NCBI GenBank assembly: GCA_026225945.1
Contig: JAMJFZ010001258.1
Coordinates: forward strand, 11,710,001-11,774,000
DNA from: Cricetomys ansorgei
Taxonomy: Eukaryota > Chordata > Mammalia > Rodentia > Nesomyidae
Length of the DNA stretch: 64,000 nt
Direction: 5' to 3'
The notes under the pieces are model-generated. The model saw only the letters and a list, made by a program, of their open reading frames with translations. It had not been told where the DNA came from and ran no database searches. A program made the position numbers and the translations under genes. Of the stretch, positions 1 through 10,740 are shown one piece after another. Position 1 is the stretch's first letter; each line of letters starts with the position of its first letter.

Positions 1-660
1 CAGTGGAACAATATGCTACCACCAGCAGCAGGAGGGAGTGTTGGCTCCAAGATCAGGAAAAGCAGTAAGAACTTTGCTTTTCCCTGCTCCCAGCTGAATT
101 CTTTATCTCTAAGGGCCTCCATTCTGTGGCTCTCATTTTGGAGCTTTTTTCCTCATTTATTTATTAATTTCTCAGTCTTTTCTTCATAGAGGCTTATTTC
201 CTTTCTTTCTCCCCTCTTCCTTCAGGAGACTTCTACTCATTATTTTTGCACATATATGATCTCTGTTCTGTAAGAGCTGCCCTGAGTGTACTTTACCAGA
301 CCCTGAGGTCCGGAGTTTCTATCTCTTCTTCCTTGTCTCTACATTGGATTAGCTGGAGAGATGACCTGCCCCACGTCGATGAGCCATTTGTAGTTGTTAG
401 CTGCTGTGGCATGGCTCACCAAGGAAGACACGGAGGCACTTTCATAGGTGTAAACTCTGCCAGATCTCAGCAGAGGGAACCACCGTCCTGGCCAGCGCCA
501 GACTCCGTAGTGGAACCCTGATGCTCAGGTGTTTTAAATGATTCAGCACTCCTCAGGTGCAGATCATAAGCAATCAAACATCCCCCAAAAAAACCAACAC
601 CTGCAGACAATACAAAACGCCAAGGCCTGTGCATTCTCTTTTCCAGCACTTCACAAAACA
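1..660. other. Unique intronic sequence, no gene seen
   Basis: Pyrimidine-rich and mixed sequence without a repeat I recognise. The short open frames near 246-521 and 467-661 lie on opposite strands, overlap, and show no domain. The last ~20 bases may already belong to the following L1. Confidence 0.5.
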
Positions 661-2215
661 ATTATTTTAAACACAACTAAACATAAACTTCCACAACAGA
701 GTATTAGCCATTTTAAAAAAAAAAATGACACCATAAAATTTGCAGACAAGTGGATGGAACTAAATATATATATATATTCCTGAGTGAGGTTATCTCAGAC
801 ACAGAAAGACAAATATGTTAGTATTCTCTTATATGTGGATACTAGCTCTTACGTCAATGATAACCAAGCTACAATCCATAGAACCACAGAGCATAGTTAT
901 AGAGAAAGGGCCTAGAGCGTACAGATGGGTCTCATTAGGAAAGGGAAATGGAATAGATAATTATGAACGGACGGGTGCTGGAATAGGAGGGTCAAATGGG
1001 GAGGGGGAGGGGAGCTGGGGAATATTATGTTACAGGGAGAGACAGATAAAAGTAGGGGCATTTGAGGAGTCATATGAACACCTAATATAGTAGAAATTTC
1101 CTAGAAGTCATCCATACCTGAAGGTGATCTAAATGGCATCTACAAATAACTGCAGAGACAGAGTCCCAACTGGCCATCTCTTGTCACCAAACAGAGCTTG
1201 CAGTCCCAGAACTGGGTTACATCTCATGTATTTGTTGGCCAAAGGAGTCCCATGGGAATCCCTCAAACAACTCACACTGTTGCCAAGACTATATTTTGTT
1301 CTCCCAACACTGTATTTTGCTCCCAAACTGACTGTAAGATCCCATCAAACACGTAGATGTCAATCTGGTGCCTACATAGAGCCTCCTTCCTCTTAAGTTC
1401 TGGTGTCTTTGGTACAGGAATGTACTCGGCATGCTACCAAAAGAGAAATGTAAACACCAAAAAAGCCACAAACCCTTTGTTCTACAATGGAATACTGCTT
1501 GCAAGATAGGCTAGAGTAATCATGGCACAAAGCCACGGAGTAACCAACCAATAGCTGATTTTCCTTAACACCCATTCCACAAGATGGAACCCATAACCAG
1601 TACTGCTTGGGTAACCAAGAATCTGAGATCAGATAGCCCATGGATGTAGGGTAAAACCAAATAATACTGGTCTAATAAAAAGAACAAAAAAATACAGTGA
1701 TAAAATGATTCCTAATGATATTATGCCAGCCGTGATACAAGACGCTTACTCCCGCAGCAGATGAAAACAAATATAGAGACCACCAGACAGACACTATGCA
1801 GAGAGTGAGAGGCCTTGGAACACTCAGCCTCACATGGGATTTCTCCATCAAATGCCTCCCCTCTGAGCTCAAGAGAGCCTTCAGAAGTGGAGGTGGAGAA
1901 AGTATAAGAGCCAGAGAGAAAAGAGGAAGCCAAGGAACAAAGCCCTGTGAATCAACAAGAGCAAAGCTCCTGTGAACTCGCAGAGACTAAGGAAGCATGC
2001 ACAGGGCCCACATGGGTCTGCACCAAGGCTTCCTTGTGTATATTATGGCTTCCAGTTTAGTGTTTTTATGGGATTCCTGAGCGTGTGGATGAGTGGGTCT
2101 ATGATTCTTGTGCCTTCTCTTGGGCTCTTTTCCTTTTGTTGGTTTGTCTTGTCCAAATTTGATGTGATCGTTTTTGTTTATTTTATTTTGTTATATTTTA
2201 AAATGAATGAGTGAA
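660..2215 (+). mobile_element. L1 LINE (rodent Lx-type), end of ORF2 plus 3' UTR, 5'-truncated
   Basis: Starts in the C-terminal part of ORF2 (near 710-750 is the usual run encoding the tail before the stop, with AAGTGGATGGAAC) and continues through the characteristic rodent L1 3' UTR. Landmarks are GCCTACATAGAGCCTCCTTC near 1370, the AGATAGCCCATGGATGTAGG block near 1633 and the CAGTTTAGTGTTTTTATGGG block near 2051. Frames are broken throughout, so this is a dead copy. A short GAAT array (2203-2240) marks its end. It lies antisense to the SorCS transcript. Confidence 0.87.
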
Positions 2216-2240
2216 TGAGTGAATGAACGAATGAATGAAA
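2203..2240. repeat. (GAAT)n short tandem repeat
   Basis: About nine imperfect copies of GAAT/GAGT/GAAC directly follow the T/A-rich end of the L1 3' UTR. It probably grew from the L1 tail. Confidence 0.8.
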
Positions 2241-2269
2241 ACCTTGCCAACTAAGATAAAGGTTAGCAA

Positions 2270-2650
2270 CTGAACTGTCATTTTTGCCTTCTGGGAGAGA
2301 GAAAATCAGTGTTCTACAATGGAGTGACGCTGGGTATATGCCCACTCTAGGGCAGGCCTCACGCTCAGGAGTCAACAACACATAATGGACTCCCTAGTTT
2401 CTTCGTATATACTTTTATTTAGTTACAGGTTGGTGTTTTGTCTTATTTTGTTTTAATTTAGGGGTCTTGTTTGATTTTGTTTCCTTGGCTTTGAGGTATT
2501 TTTGGTCGGTATATTGGGATTTTGTTTGTTTGTTGATGAAGAATTTAAAGTTGGGTGGGTAGGAAGGGGAGGGGCTCTGGGACAATTTAGGGAAGGGGAA
2601 GGATATGGTCAAAATATTTCAGTTACAGCTCGTTTTGAATAATGAAAGAT
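2270..2650 (+). mobile_element. Second L1 3' UTR fragment, same orientation
   Basis: A different L1 3' UTR module, beginning with GAGAGAAAATCAGTGTTC and a tract related to the usual AATGGAGTGACACTGGGTAT rodent L1 block, passing through T/G-rich sequence with repeated TTTTGTTTG, and ending with the typical GGGAGGGG-rich stretch and ATGGTCAAAATAT. It is a 5'-truncated remnant. It could be a separate insertion or the far 3' end of the L1 just upstream, split by the GAAT array. Confidence 0.75.
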
Positions 2651-4317
2651 ATAATTAAAAAAGGAATGGCAATTTGTGCTGAGGTAGAGCTAGCAAATAC
2701 AAAACAGGAGATAAACCCTGCTGACATATCTCTGGTTGACAGATCTGAAGGATGAATATAAAAAAACCCAACAAGGATTATTTAGAAATGCACCTTTATT
2801 GTGCATTCACTAAAATTCATTAGAAAGGCAAAAATCCCCTCTGTCAAACAAAGAAGAGGGAAGAATATGGATGAAGCAAAGACAACATATGAGATTTTCA
2901 TCCAGATTAATAGGATTTCTTTGCTTGACCATGTTCAAGTTAAGCTCCCTTAACTCTGTGAACTTCACCTGGGCTGTGTATTCATTTTCTAATGAAATCA
3001 ACTGTCTAACTTTACTTATATTACGGTAATAACCCAGAGAACTTGTTTAATATCAGAAGACTTACTGGAACAGATGAATAGTTTCAACATGATATCCACG
3101 GGATAGAAATTCAATTAAAACCTGCAAGTAGTGTGGAGAGAGGTAGTTATTGCTCAACACATACCACGGGGCCCTTCACTGAAGCACGGCTATTAACCGA
3201 ACTGGTTGAGAAATTCTGTTTTCCTTTATGGCAATCTGTTAGCGTGTATAAAGTTAAATTAATAAAAGCACCAAGCTGCCTCTGTGGTAGGAGAGCAGAA
3301 TGAGGCCAAAGGCTAGCTGCATATTTTATAATTATGGATTAAGACCATTATGCCAAGCAAATTAAAGATATGCCACAATTATAATAAAAATGAGAGACTG
3401 CACATCTCCAAACAGTGATTGTGTGACTATCGCATTTGAAGGAGCTGATGCTCTCCCCAACCAAAGGCAATTGTTTCTACCATAAAAAGGAGGGAGGAAA
3501 TTGCCTGCCATACACACATTCCTTCAGCAGGTAGAACAGCACTTAGGAAGACAGTCCTCTGAAATCTAAATCGGGCTCTTGACTGCCTGTGCTGTGCTCA
3601 GAATGGACTCTAGAGCTCGAGAGCTATTCCACATCCCTAAGGGGAGTGCTTTAGCACAAGAAGCTGTCAAGCCCGTTCAGGAATGAAAGGGTTCCAACCA
3701 CGAGGAATCTCATCAGCCCTCTAAGGAACAGTGGAAAACCAAGGGTTTTATCCCACCCACTGATGCAAAGGGAAGTAAATCCTCAATAAAGAAACCTGCA
3801 GTCAGCTTCTCCTCCTGCCTTCTGCATCAGGAGCCTTTGCTGTGCTTTTTTTTTTTTTCTTTTCTAGCTTTTGCAGACAGGAAACAAAAGTCCTTTGTGT
3901 GAAAATAGCTGCTACTTTGGTATGCCCTGCTCTCTGTTGCAGAATGGGGCAGACCTTTTTTATATCTCTCCTTGTCCCTTCCTTAACACATCTGTTATAC
4001 ACGAGTATATTCTGTGTGCGTGCATACACACGCACGATTGTAAATCATGTTCTGCAAATGGAATATCAGTCCTTCTAACCATAAGTTCTCACGCATAGCA
4101 AATGATGATGCTTTCTGCAAGTAGCACAATCTCCCTTCTGCCAAGATTTCAGCATATTGTACTTTTCAGAAAACAAACTTTTCAACCCATATTGTTCGTA
4201 ATGGTGCGTGGGAGTGGGCATGTGCATGCACATTTGGGCAAGTGCAGGGGACATACATGAGGAAATGAAGCCAGACGCTCATCAGAACTAGGATATCTTA
4301 TGCCTCCCTTTCTCTTC
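2651..4317. other. Unique AT-rich intronic sequence with a conserved-looking core
   Basis: No transposon is recognised. The block around 3150-3460 is AT-rich with several ATTA/TAAT motifs (for example TTATAATTATGGATTAAG at 3336 onward) and has the look of a conserved noncoding element. 3849-3859 is a T-run. 4010-4040 has a short alternating purine/pyrimidine stretch. The 75-78 aa open frames near 3802-4098 overlap on both strands and are not supported as genes. Confidence 0.45.
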
Positions 4318-4672
4318 CTGTTGCAATGATAAAACGCTCTGACAAAAGCAACTTGAAAACAAAGGGCTTTATTCTGGCTCATAGCTCAAGAGCTCAGCCC
4401 ATCACAGTAGGGAAGTTAAAGTGCTAGGTCCTGGAAGCATCTGGTCACATTAAGAGGCAGAGAGCAATGAATTCATGCTGTTTCTCATCTCCCTCCCTCC
4501 ATCCTTGCAGCCCAGGATCTAGGCTGGATAATGAAGCCATACACCTTGGGCTGGTCTGCTCACCTATATTAATGTAATGAAGACAATCCCACACAGGCAT
4601 GGCCAGAGGCCCCATCTTCTGAGTGATTCTAGATTCTGTTGACAATTAGCATTAACCATCATCACCTAACAG
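4318..4672. mobile_element. Rodent interspersed repeat, family not assigned
   Basis: Begins CTGTTGCAATGATAAAACGC and ends near GTTGACAATTAGCATTAACC. Both are familiar from a dispersed rodent repeat that has the phrases GGGCTTTATT and GGCTCATAG near its start. I cannot assign it securely between MaLR-type LTR and nonautonomous DNA transposon. Confidence 0.65.
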
Positions 4673-4796
4673 AGGGTATCATTGCAAGTAGCCCCCTCCT
4701 GTTCACCTCTTTGTTTTTCATCCTTTATTTCAGGGTTTCCTACATTAAGACTAATGGATTAGTTTCATCAAAATCTCTTGAGATATTTGCAAGAAG

Positions 4797-4797
<1 letters not shown>

Positions 4798-4843
<46 letters not shown>

Positions 4844-4911
4844 GAAGAAGAAAAAGAGGAAGAGGAGGAGGAGAAAAGGAGGAGCAGGAGAAGGAGGAGA
4901 AGAAAAGGAGG
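4798..4911. repeat. (GAT)n followed by (GAA/GGA)n purine tract
   Basis: 4798-4840 is an uninterrupted GAT array of about 14 units. 4841-4911 is an almost pure purine strand (GAA, GGA and AAAGAGG units). The open frames through it with poly-His or Asp/Glu runs are products of the repeat. Confidence 0.95.
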
Positions 4912-6899
4912 TACTCATGAAACCCTGTTCTCAATTTCCTGAACCTGAGTTCCTAGCAATTTGGAGGATGGGACTCTGAATGGAATTTTAGAAGGACTGT
5001 CATCCACTGCAGCCAAGTAGTCCTGATACACATTCAAGCTAACACTGAGCCCTCTGATTTCCTTCCCCTCCCCAAAGATCCCTGCAGACAGATTCTCAGA
5101 CATCCCTAATTGGAAGCATCCTCAGACCAATCCCCTCCAATTACTGACAATGAAGCCAAAGCCCAGGAAGGAAGAACAATGGTCAAAGGTCATAGGAAAG
5201 ATGCCCACAGTACCATTCCTGATGAATTTTAGTACCTTAGAGAGAACAGAACCCGATCTCACATAGATACTGAGGGACAACTGTATAGCAAGCTCCATGA
5301 AACAGTTATTGCTACACTAATATTGTCTTGGGCACAGAGTTTTGGAATCAGATTTGGTTGACAGGCTGTAAAGTCTGTATGCTTCATCCCACCAAGCTTA
5401 TGAGTCTTGCTTACATTCAGCATCCACGGGCATAGTAAGAAAAAACACAGAGAAGCCACTGTCTCACCTGAAGTGTAACTATGTTCCACTCCAGACTCTA
5501 TCCAGGAAATCAAAAGGTGCAAGGAAATAAAACTGATGACCTCTCCGTGGGGTTTGAGAGGGCTAAACAAGCACAGCCCACATTCTAACTCTGTCTGTCA
5601 CTTGGGGACCTCCCTGCTTTCTCCTCAGTGGGTTTCCAGGAAGGGCACAGTCAATATCTCTCTAAAAGATGTCTCTCTGACAGATATTCCTCAGACTCAA
5701 TTCACAAACACGAAAAGGAATTCCAGGCAAGGCACCTCAAACAAAAATGGATCAAGGATTCAGATCCAATTACCAAAGCATAATCTCACTCAGATGGGCA
5801 TGCTAAGAATCATTACTCTCCATAAGTAAAATGTCTGTTGTAGACAGGTTGCAGAAGGCTGCATAATTATATACAGCTGCCAATTCTCATTTATCTTTAT
5901 GGCAATTTGCATAGGAGGGTCCACCTGCATTGCCAGAGGCCTAGAGCTGGTCCACACAGTGGGGCTTGCAAGCCAGGGATTCACAATTTCTAGAGAATTC
6001 TAACTGAGATGCTGCACTCCTGTGGAACCCTGACGATTAAAGTTGGTTAGTTCTGAGGTTAGTCTGGTAGAGGCCACATAACTTCATTCTTCCCCTTACA
6101 GAAAACTCTCTTTCTCCTGTCATGCCAATCCTTTAAGGTTTAATTCACAATGAAGTCCCCGGTGGAACCTTTTCTGTGCTGCTCATCAGCAAAGTAGAGG
6201 TCATCACGGTAGTCACTCCTCAGACGTTTTTGTCTGTTACCAAGTTAATTCACGCACAATTTTCAGTGAATGGCATATAGCAACCTTTCAAGAGACATGA
6301 ATTATTATTCTAATTTCCAACTGTCTTGTCTCCGGCTGGCTTGCTTTCTCTCCAGTTGGTCATTTTCTTCAGACAAACCAGGGCACCTCCTATTCCCCAT
6401 GAACATGGAAGACTGTCCGGTCCAATGTACTTTCTGTCCCCGCCTCTGTCTTATGTGGCCCTGGTCTCCTCTGGTGCTAAGGACCTTAAATCTTTTGGTG
6501 TTTCAGACACTGGTAGACAGCAGAAGAAGGATTCCTCAGAGATGGTCATACATGGCTCCTTCCAAGAACACTGAGGTGAAGATCAGCTCTTTAGAATCTA
6601 TGTGGGCACAGGGCTGTGGGGTCACATCCAACGCAGGAAAATGCATTTGCCATGGCAAGCGCCCCTTTGCTGGACTGTGCATGCTCTTCATCCTCTGTGC
6701 TTCTCAGTCACATGGCGTCCACTCTCCCAACAGGTATCCTGTGCTCTTTGCAGTCTACAGGCTCTTCCCAGTCTGCCCTCAGAATTCTCTCTCACCACTC
6801 TCATTTCAAGGTGCGAGGGACTGATAATAGCGTCGGGTGTTGCTGTCTGAGATAGACAATAGTTTGGGGTGCTGCTGTTTAGTTTTTAGGTGCAGGGGG
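4912..6899. other. Intronic sequence without a recognised gene or repeat
   Basis: Mixed-composition sequence. A 184-codon open frame lies on the plus strand at 6270-6824, overlapped by two other plus-strand frames of about 80 codons. It shows no domain and no good start context, and other frames are equally open, so I do not call it a gene. Confidence 0.45.
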
Positions 6900-7073
6900 T
6901 GAATGGGGGTGCTCACATGCACCAGCGTGCATGGAAGTCAGAGGATAATTTTAAGGAGTCTCTTCTCGCCTTCACCCTTTACACAGAATGTGAGGATCAA
7001 ATTTAGGTCTTCAGGCTTGCTTTGACAGGGAGCAAGTACCTTTCTTTTCCTACTGAGCCATCTCTGCGGCCCT
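6900..7073 (-). mobile_element. RSINE1-like tRNA-derived SINE
   Basis: On the minus strand it starts with a degraded GGGC..AGAGATGGCTCAGTAGG, the box A region of rodent tRNA-derived SINEs, then a region matching the GGACCTGA-type box B. It ends in a GTGCATG/TGAGCACC-rich 3' part. Divergent and flanked by unique sequence. Confidence 0.78.
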
Positions 7074-7964
7074 AACCAATAGTTTTTAACAAGAACAACA
7101 CACTGATGATCACACAGCCATGTGGATTTCCTAAAGGCCTGGCAGGGATTTTGGCAACAAGACAGAACTCAATAAATATCAGTGGAATAAATTCAAGTAT
7201 GCATAAATGAGAGACTCCACACCCATTGCGTCATACTAAAGGCAGTTCGGTGTCTCTCTTTTCTAATGGGCTCGGATTGGTCGAAAATGAAGTGCCAATT
7301 TATTAGCAAGGATGGAAATGTAGATATTTATTAAAATGTGTGCTTTTTTTAACATACATTTTATCTGCATGGTAACCCAGCAAAATGTGCTTCATCACAC
7401 CTGACTGTTGACACCCATGCATTAATGTTCTGAAAAAAACCAAGGATCTTGATATCATACCAATAGGGAGCATTTCTAGAACTCTTTCCATATGGGAAGG
7501 AATAATGTAAGGATTTAATACACATGGGATCCTCTGCTCCTTACAATAACTTCTTGTGGTTGATATTACAGTCACGCTCATTCTGAAGATGAGAAAAGCA
7601 AGGTGCGTTGATGGTAAACTACTTAACACAGCTAACGGAAGAAGCCAGTGAGAGAAACCAGGTAGTGGGAACTACTATACGCAGCAATATGCATCTTATT
7701 GCTCCTACTGAGTCATAATTTCAAACATTTAACCTCACACCTTTCAGCATGCTGCATAGTGTGGTCTTCCTCTAAATTGAGAAGAAATGGTTGATGGCCG
7801 GGACCAGAGAGGTCTCTCTGAGAGACGCATGGGTGATTGACTTTATGCCCAGCTTATGGGATGAGATGGATGCCAAGAGCAATCCTGATTCTTAGGTATA
7901 CAGACTTGAAATAGAGCTCACACGTGAAACTTCTTAGCTTCCACAGTCACTTAAGCTTATGAGA
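7074..7964. other. Unique intronic sequence
   Basis: No repeat or gene recognised. The 108-codon minus-strand frame at 7303-7629 shows no family features. Confidence 0.45.
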
Positions 7965-8523
7965 TACTGCTATAGTTTAGATATTGAGTATCCCCCAGAG
8001 TCAATGTGGCAAATGCATTGCACTACAGGGACATGATAAAACTTTTAATAGATGGGACCAATGGGATATCCTTAGGTCACTCTGTGGGGTATCCTTAGGT
8101 CACTGTGTGGGGTATCCTTGATCACTGTGAGGGGTATCTTTGGGTCACTGTGTAGGATATCCTTGGGTCACTGTGCAAGGTATCCTTGGGTCACTGTGTG
8201 GGGTATCCTTGGGTCACTGTGTGGGGTATCCTTGGGTCACTGTGTGGGGTATCCTTGGGTCACTGTGTGGGGTATCCTTGGGTCACTGTGTGGCATACCC
8301 TTGAGGAAGATTATGGAGTCCTGGTCACTTTTCCCTCTCACTTTCCACCTGACCATGATGTAAGTGTTTTCTCCACAATGAATTCCCACCATGATGTCTC
8401 TACACAGGTCCAAAAGAGACGGGACCAACTGACCATGGAGAGTAGCTCCAAACCTCTAGGCCAAAATAACCCTCTTTTTTATAGTTTGATAATCTTAGGT
8501 GGCAGAAAGCTAACCAACATAAT
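7965..8523 (+). mobile_element. MaLR-type solo LTR containing a tandem expansion
   Basis: The left part reads TATAGTTTAGATATTGAGTA, a variant of the MaLR LTR start, followed by the ATGTGGCAA block. The right part has the hallmark order CCACCATGATGT, GGACCAACTGACCATGGA, GAGCCAAAATAAACCTC-like (here AGGCCAAAATAACCCTC), TTGATAATCTTAGGT and GGCAGAAAGCTAACCAACA. The middle, which should hold one GGTCCTTAGGTCACT-like segment, instead carries ten 23-bp copies (8063-8293). No internal region or partner LTR was found, so it is a solo LTR. Confidence 0.82.
8063..8293. repeat. 23-bp minisatellite, about 10 copies
   Basis: Unit GGGTATCCTTGGGTCACTGTG plus TG. Units 6-10 (from about 8178) are identical or nearly so. 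Units 1-5 carry substitutions (CTTAGG, TATCTTT, GATATCC) and unit 3 is one base short. Because 23 is not a multiple of three, the repeat cycles through all frames and creates artificial repetitive open frames. Confidence 0.95.
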
Positions 8524-10170
8524 GTATGTATGTATGTGTGTGTCTCTATGGATATGTATATGCACATATATATCTGAATCTTTTAAGAATGAGTTTTTGA
8601 ATTTTCAGGACACATTTTCTAAATCGTAGTTTCTGGAGTTAGTGCTCTATTTAATCGCATTTAAAGATGCTAACGACTGTCTCCAGTAGTGAAGAGAACA
8701 AAGTTAGTCCATGACATGAATTGATGATAGTGCACATAGAACCTGCACTGTATATGCCTAATATATCACTTATAACAACCAAGGACCCTCATGATGCTCA
8801 TGAGAACCTTTGGAAAACACTGAACATGATGAGTTCGATTGATTGCTCCTGATGTCCGTGAATGAGGCCAAGGAAGGCTGAGCTTAGAAATTTGAATTCC
8901 CAACTCAAGTGAAACTTAACCTGAATGACTGGGATGAAGGATTTTGTTTTTATCTTTTGAAGCCATAGGATTGAGCTTGCTGAAAATTCTAGGCAGACTC
9001 CTATCTGCAATGATCTGGGTTTCCATCATAAAAGCAAACTCAGGAAAAAATGTGACTGGTTGGACTATGTTCAAACTGGAAGCTATGGTTATGGAGTAGC
9101 TGCGTTTAGAGGACCTCTGTCCTGAGTTGAAGATGTGAGTGTCTCTAGACCAAACATAGGAAGTGGACAGGCCCATGAGAAGACCACTTTGTAACGGTGC
9201 AGAACTCCACCAGGGAGGCACACCTGCAGAGCATATTGGATAAAGCAACACGTCACGTTGCTCAGGAGTTAGAATTTTGCTTGAAGTCTGAGTCCTTTTG
9301 AGTGTGTTGTTTTGCACTGATATGCTAAAATCATTGCTATCCCTTCAGTAGTAGCCTGTACTATTCATGCTATTTACATATGTTTCCCCCAAGCAGGCTG
9401 CCAGAGCCATCTCCCTGTGTCAGAGAGCAGGACGCTGCAATCTACAGTCAGACGGAGGGGAAAAGAAGAACCACCTGGACTGAGCCACAGGGCTCCTTGG
9501 TAATTAAAAACCAACTGTATGTGAGAATCTGAGGCAAGGATGGGGGCTCCTTTTCCTCAGAACCACACGGAGTCAAGTTCCTGTGTGATAATGAATAAAG
9601 GCTCGGGGTTGTAAAACAAGATGAATACCACCCCTCATTAGTGCTGCATTTGATGGCTGTGTAAAAGGAAGAAAATGATCCACTTAAAAGGGGTCTTTAA
9701 CATTGATGGGTCAATTTTGGCAATTAGAGGATTTACGCAGTTATCTCTGTCCCACACTGAAATGAGCCACAGCAAACACAATCTTCGCTTGTTCAGTTGA
9801 TGACCAAGCAGCTCTCTGAAGGAATTCCTCCTCATTATCTTTGAGGCCTTGGTTTAAATGTCACCTTCTACTGGGGGCCAGGACTAGCAAAAGAAACAAG
9901 CAAGGCATCTAGGATGTGAATTTTAAGGAGATGCTTGCAGGATCTTAAGAATGCACGCCTCCTTGGGTACTATGAACTGCATCTCAATTGCCTCAGTGTA
10001 GACGCAGATCTGCCTCCAGTGGGATGTCTCTTCAATGCTTTAATAAAAGCACCTTCCTCCCACCTTCTGTCTTTTCCTCCTGTGTACACATAGCTGCTAC
10101 GATACCACTATGTGCCACTCAACAGCTTCACTTATTCCCAGGTGCATTTATCTCTTGCCATCTGCCCTTA
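8524..10170. other. Unique intronic sequence
   Basis: After a short TATG/TGTG stretch (8521-8570) no repeat is recognised. A 133-codon minus-strand frame at 8916-9317 has no domain I recognise. The block 9570-9850 is AT-rich with motifs such as TTTTGGCAATTAGAGG (9715-9730) and may be conserved. Confidence 0.45.
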
Positions 10171-10300
10171 CTGGTTGGTTCTTTACAGGAGAGTACAGAC
10201 ACAGTCTACCTTGCCCCTGTTAGAGTCCACAGGGGCTCAAATGATGCCCAGCACAGAGTAAGCCTCAATGAATGTGTCTGTTGGGTGAGAAGAAAAGAAG
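10170..10300 (+). mobile_element. L2 3' end, ancient
   Basis: GATGCCCAGCACAGAGTAAG followed by CCTCAATGAATGTGTCTG corresponds to the L2 3' terminus (CCTGGCACAGAGTAG...CTCAATAAATGTTTG). Highly diverged. Confidence 0.65.
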
Positions 10301-10599
10301 GATGAGAAGGGGTAAACAGTGGCTCTAGATGACCCAAGAAAATACTCGAAGACACTCATCCTTTCTGCTCAGATCAGAGTACACAGAATGAGTGGGTACT
10401 GTGGGTAACTGCTCAGAATACAGCCATCGTCCAAAAGGTGTGTGACAAGAAGAAATCTGACTTAGTAAGGATTAACCCCACACATATTAGGGTCCCTTTT
10501 TTAAAAAACAATTCAGACAGGAAATGGAAAAGAATAAAGCGGAAACACATTTAATATTGCCTCCAGATGATTCAATTAAAGTTAATGCCCTTGTTACCC

Positions 10600-10740
10600 C
10601 TCTAAGCAAGACTTGTCCCCACTTTCTATAAGAGGATGTTAATGTGGGGATTAAGGAGGTTACATAATTTGTCCATCAATTTATAACTCATAACAAAGGC
10701 ATCTAGTATTCAAACTCAAGTTTCCGCAGGTACTGAAATA
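10600..10740 (-). mobile_element. MIR SINE
   Basis: CCCCACTTTCTATAAGAGGA, then GGAGGTTACATAATTTGTCC and a later CTAGTATTCAAACTCAAG follow the order of the inverted MIR core. Confidence 0.7.

Noticed and set aside
6270..6824. 184-codon open frame on the plus strand
   Set aside because: Several other frames across the same DNA are also open, there is no domain or coding-like composition, and no splice or promoter context.
8118..8629. 81- and 147-codon frames with repeated GSLCG/GHCVGYPW peptides
   Set aside because: They are translations of the 23-bp minisatellite cycling through three frames.
8916..9317. 133-codon minus-strand frame
   Set aside because: No recognisable family, no splice signals; length is compatible with chance in 64 kb.
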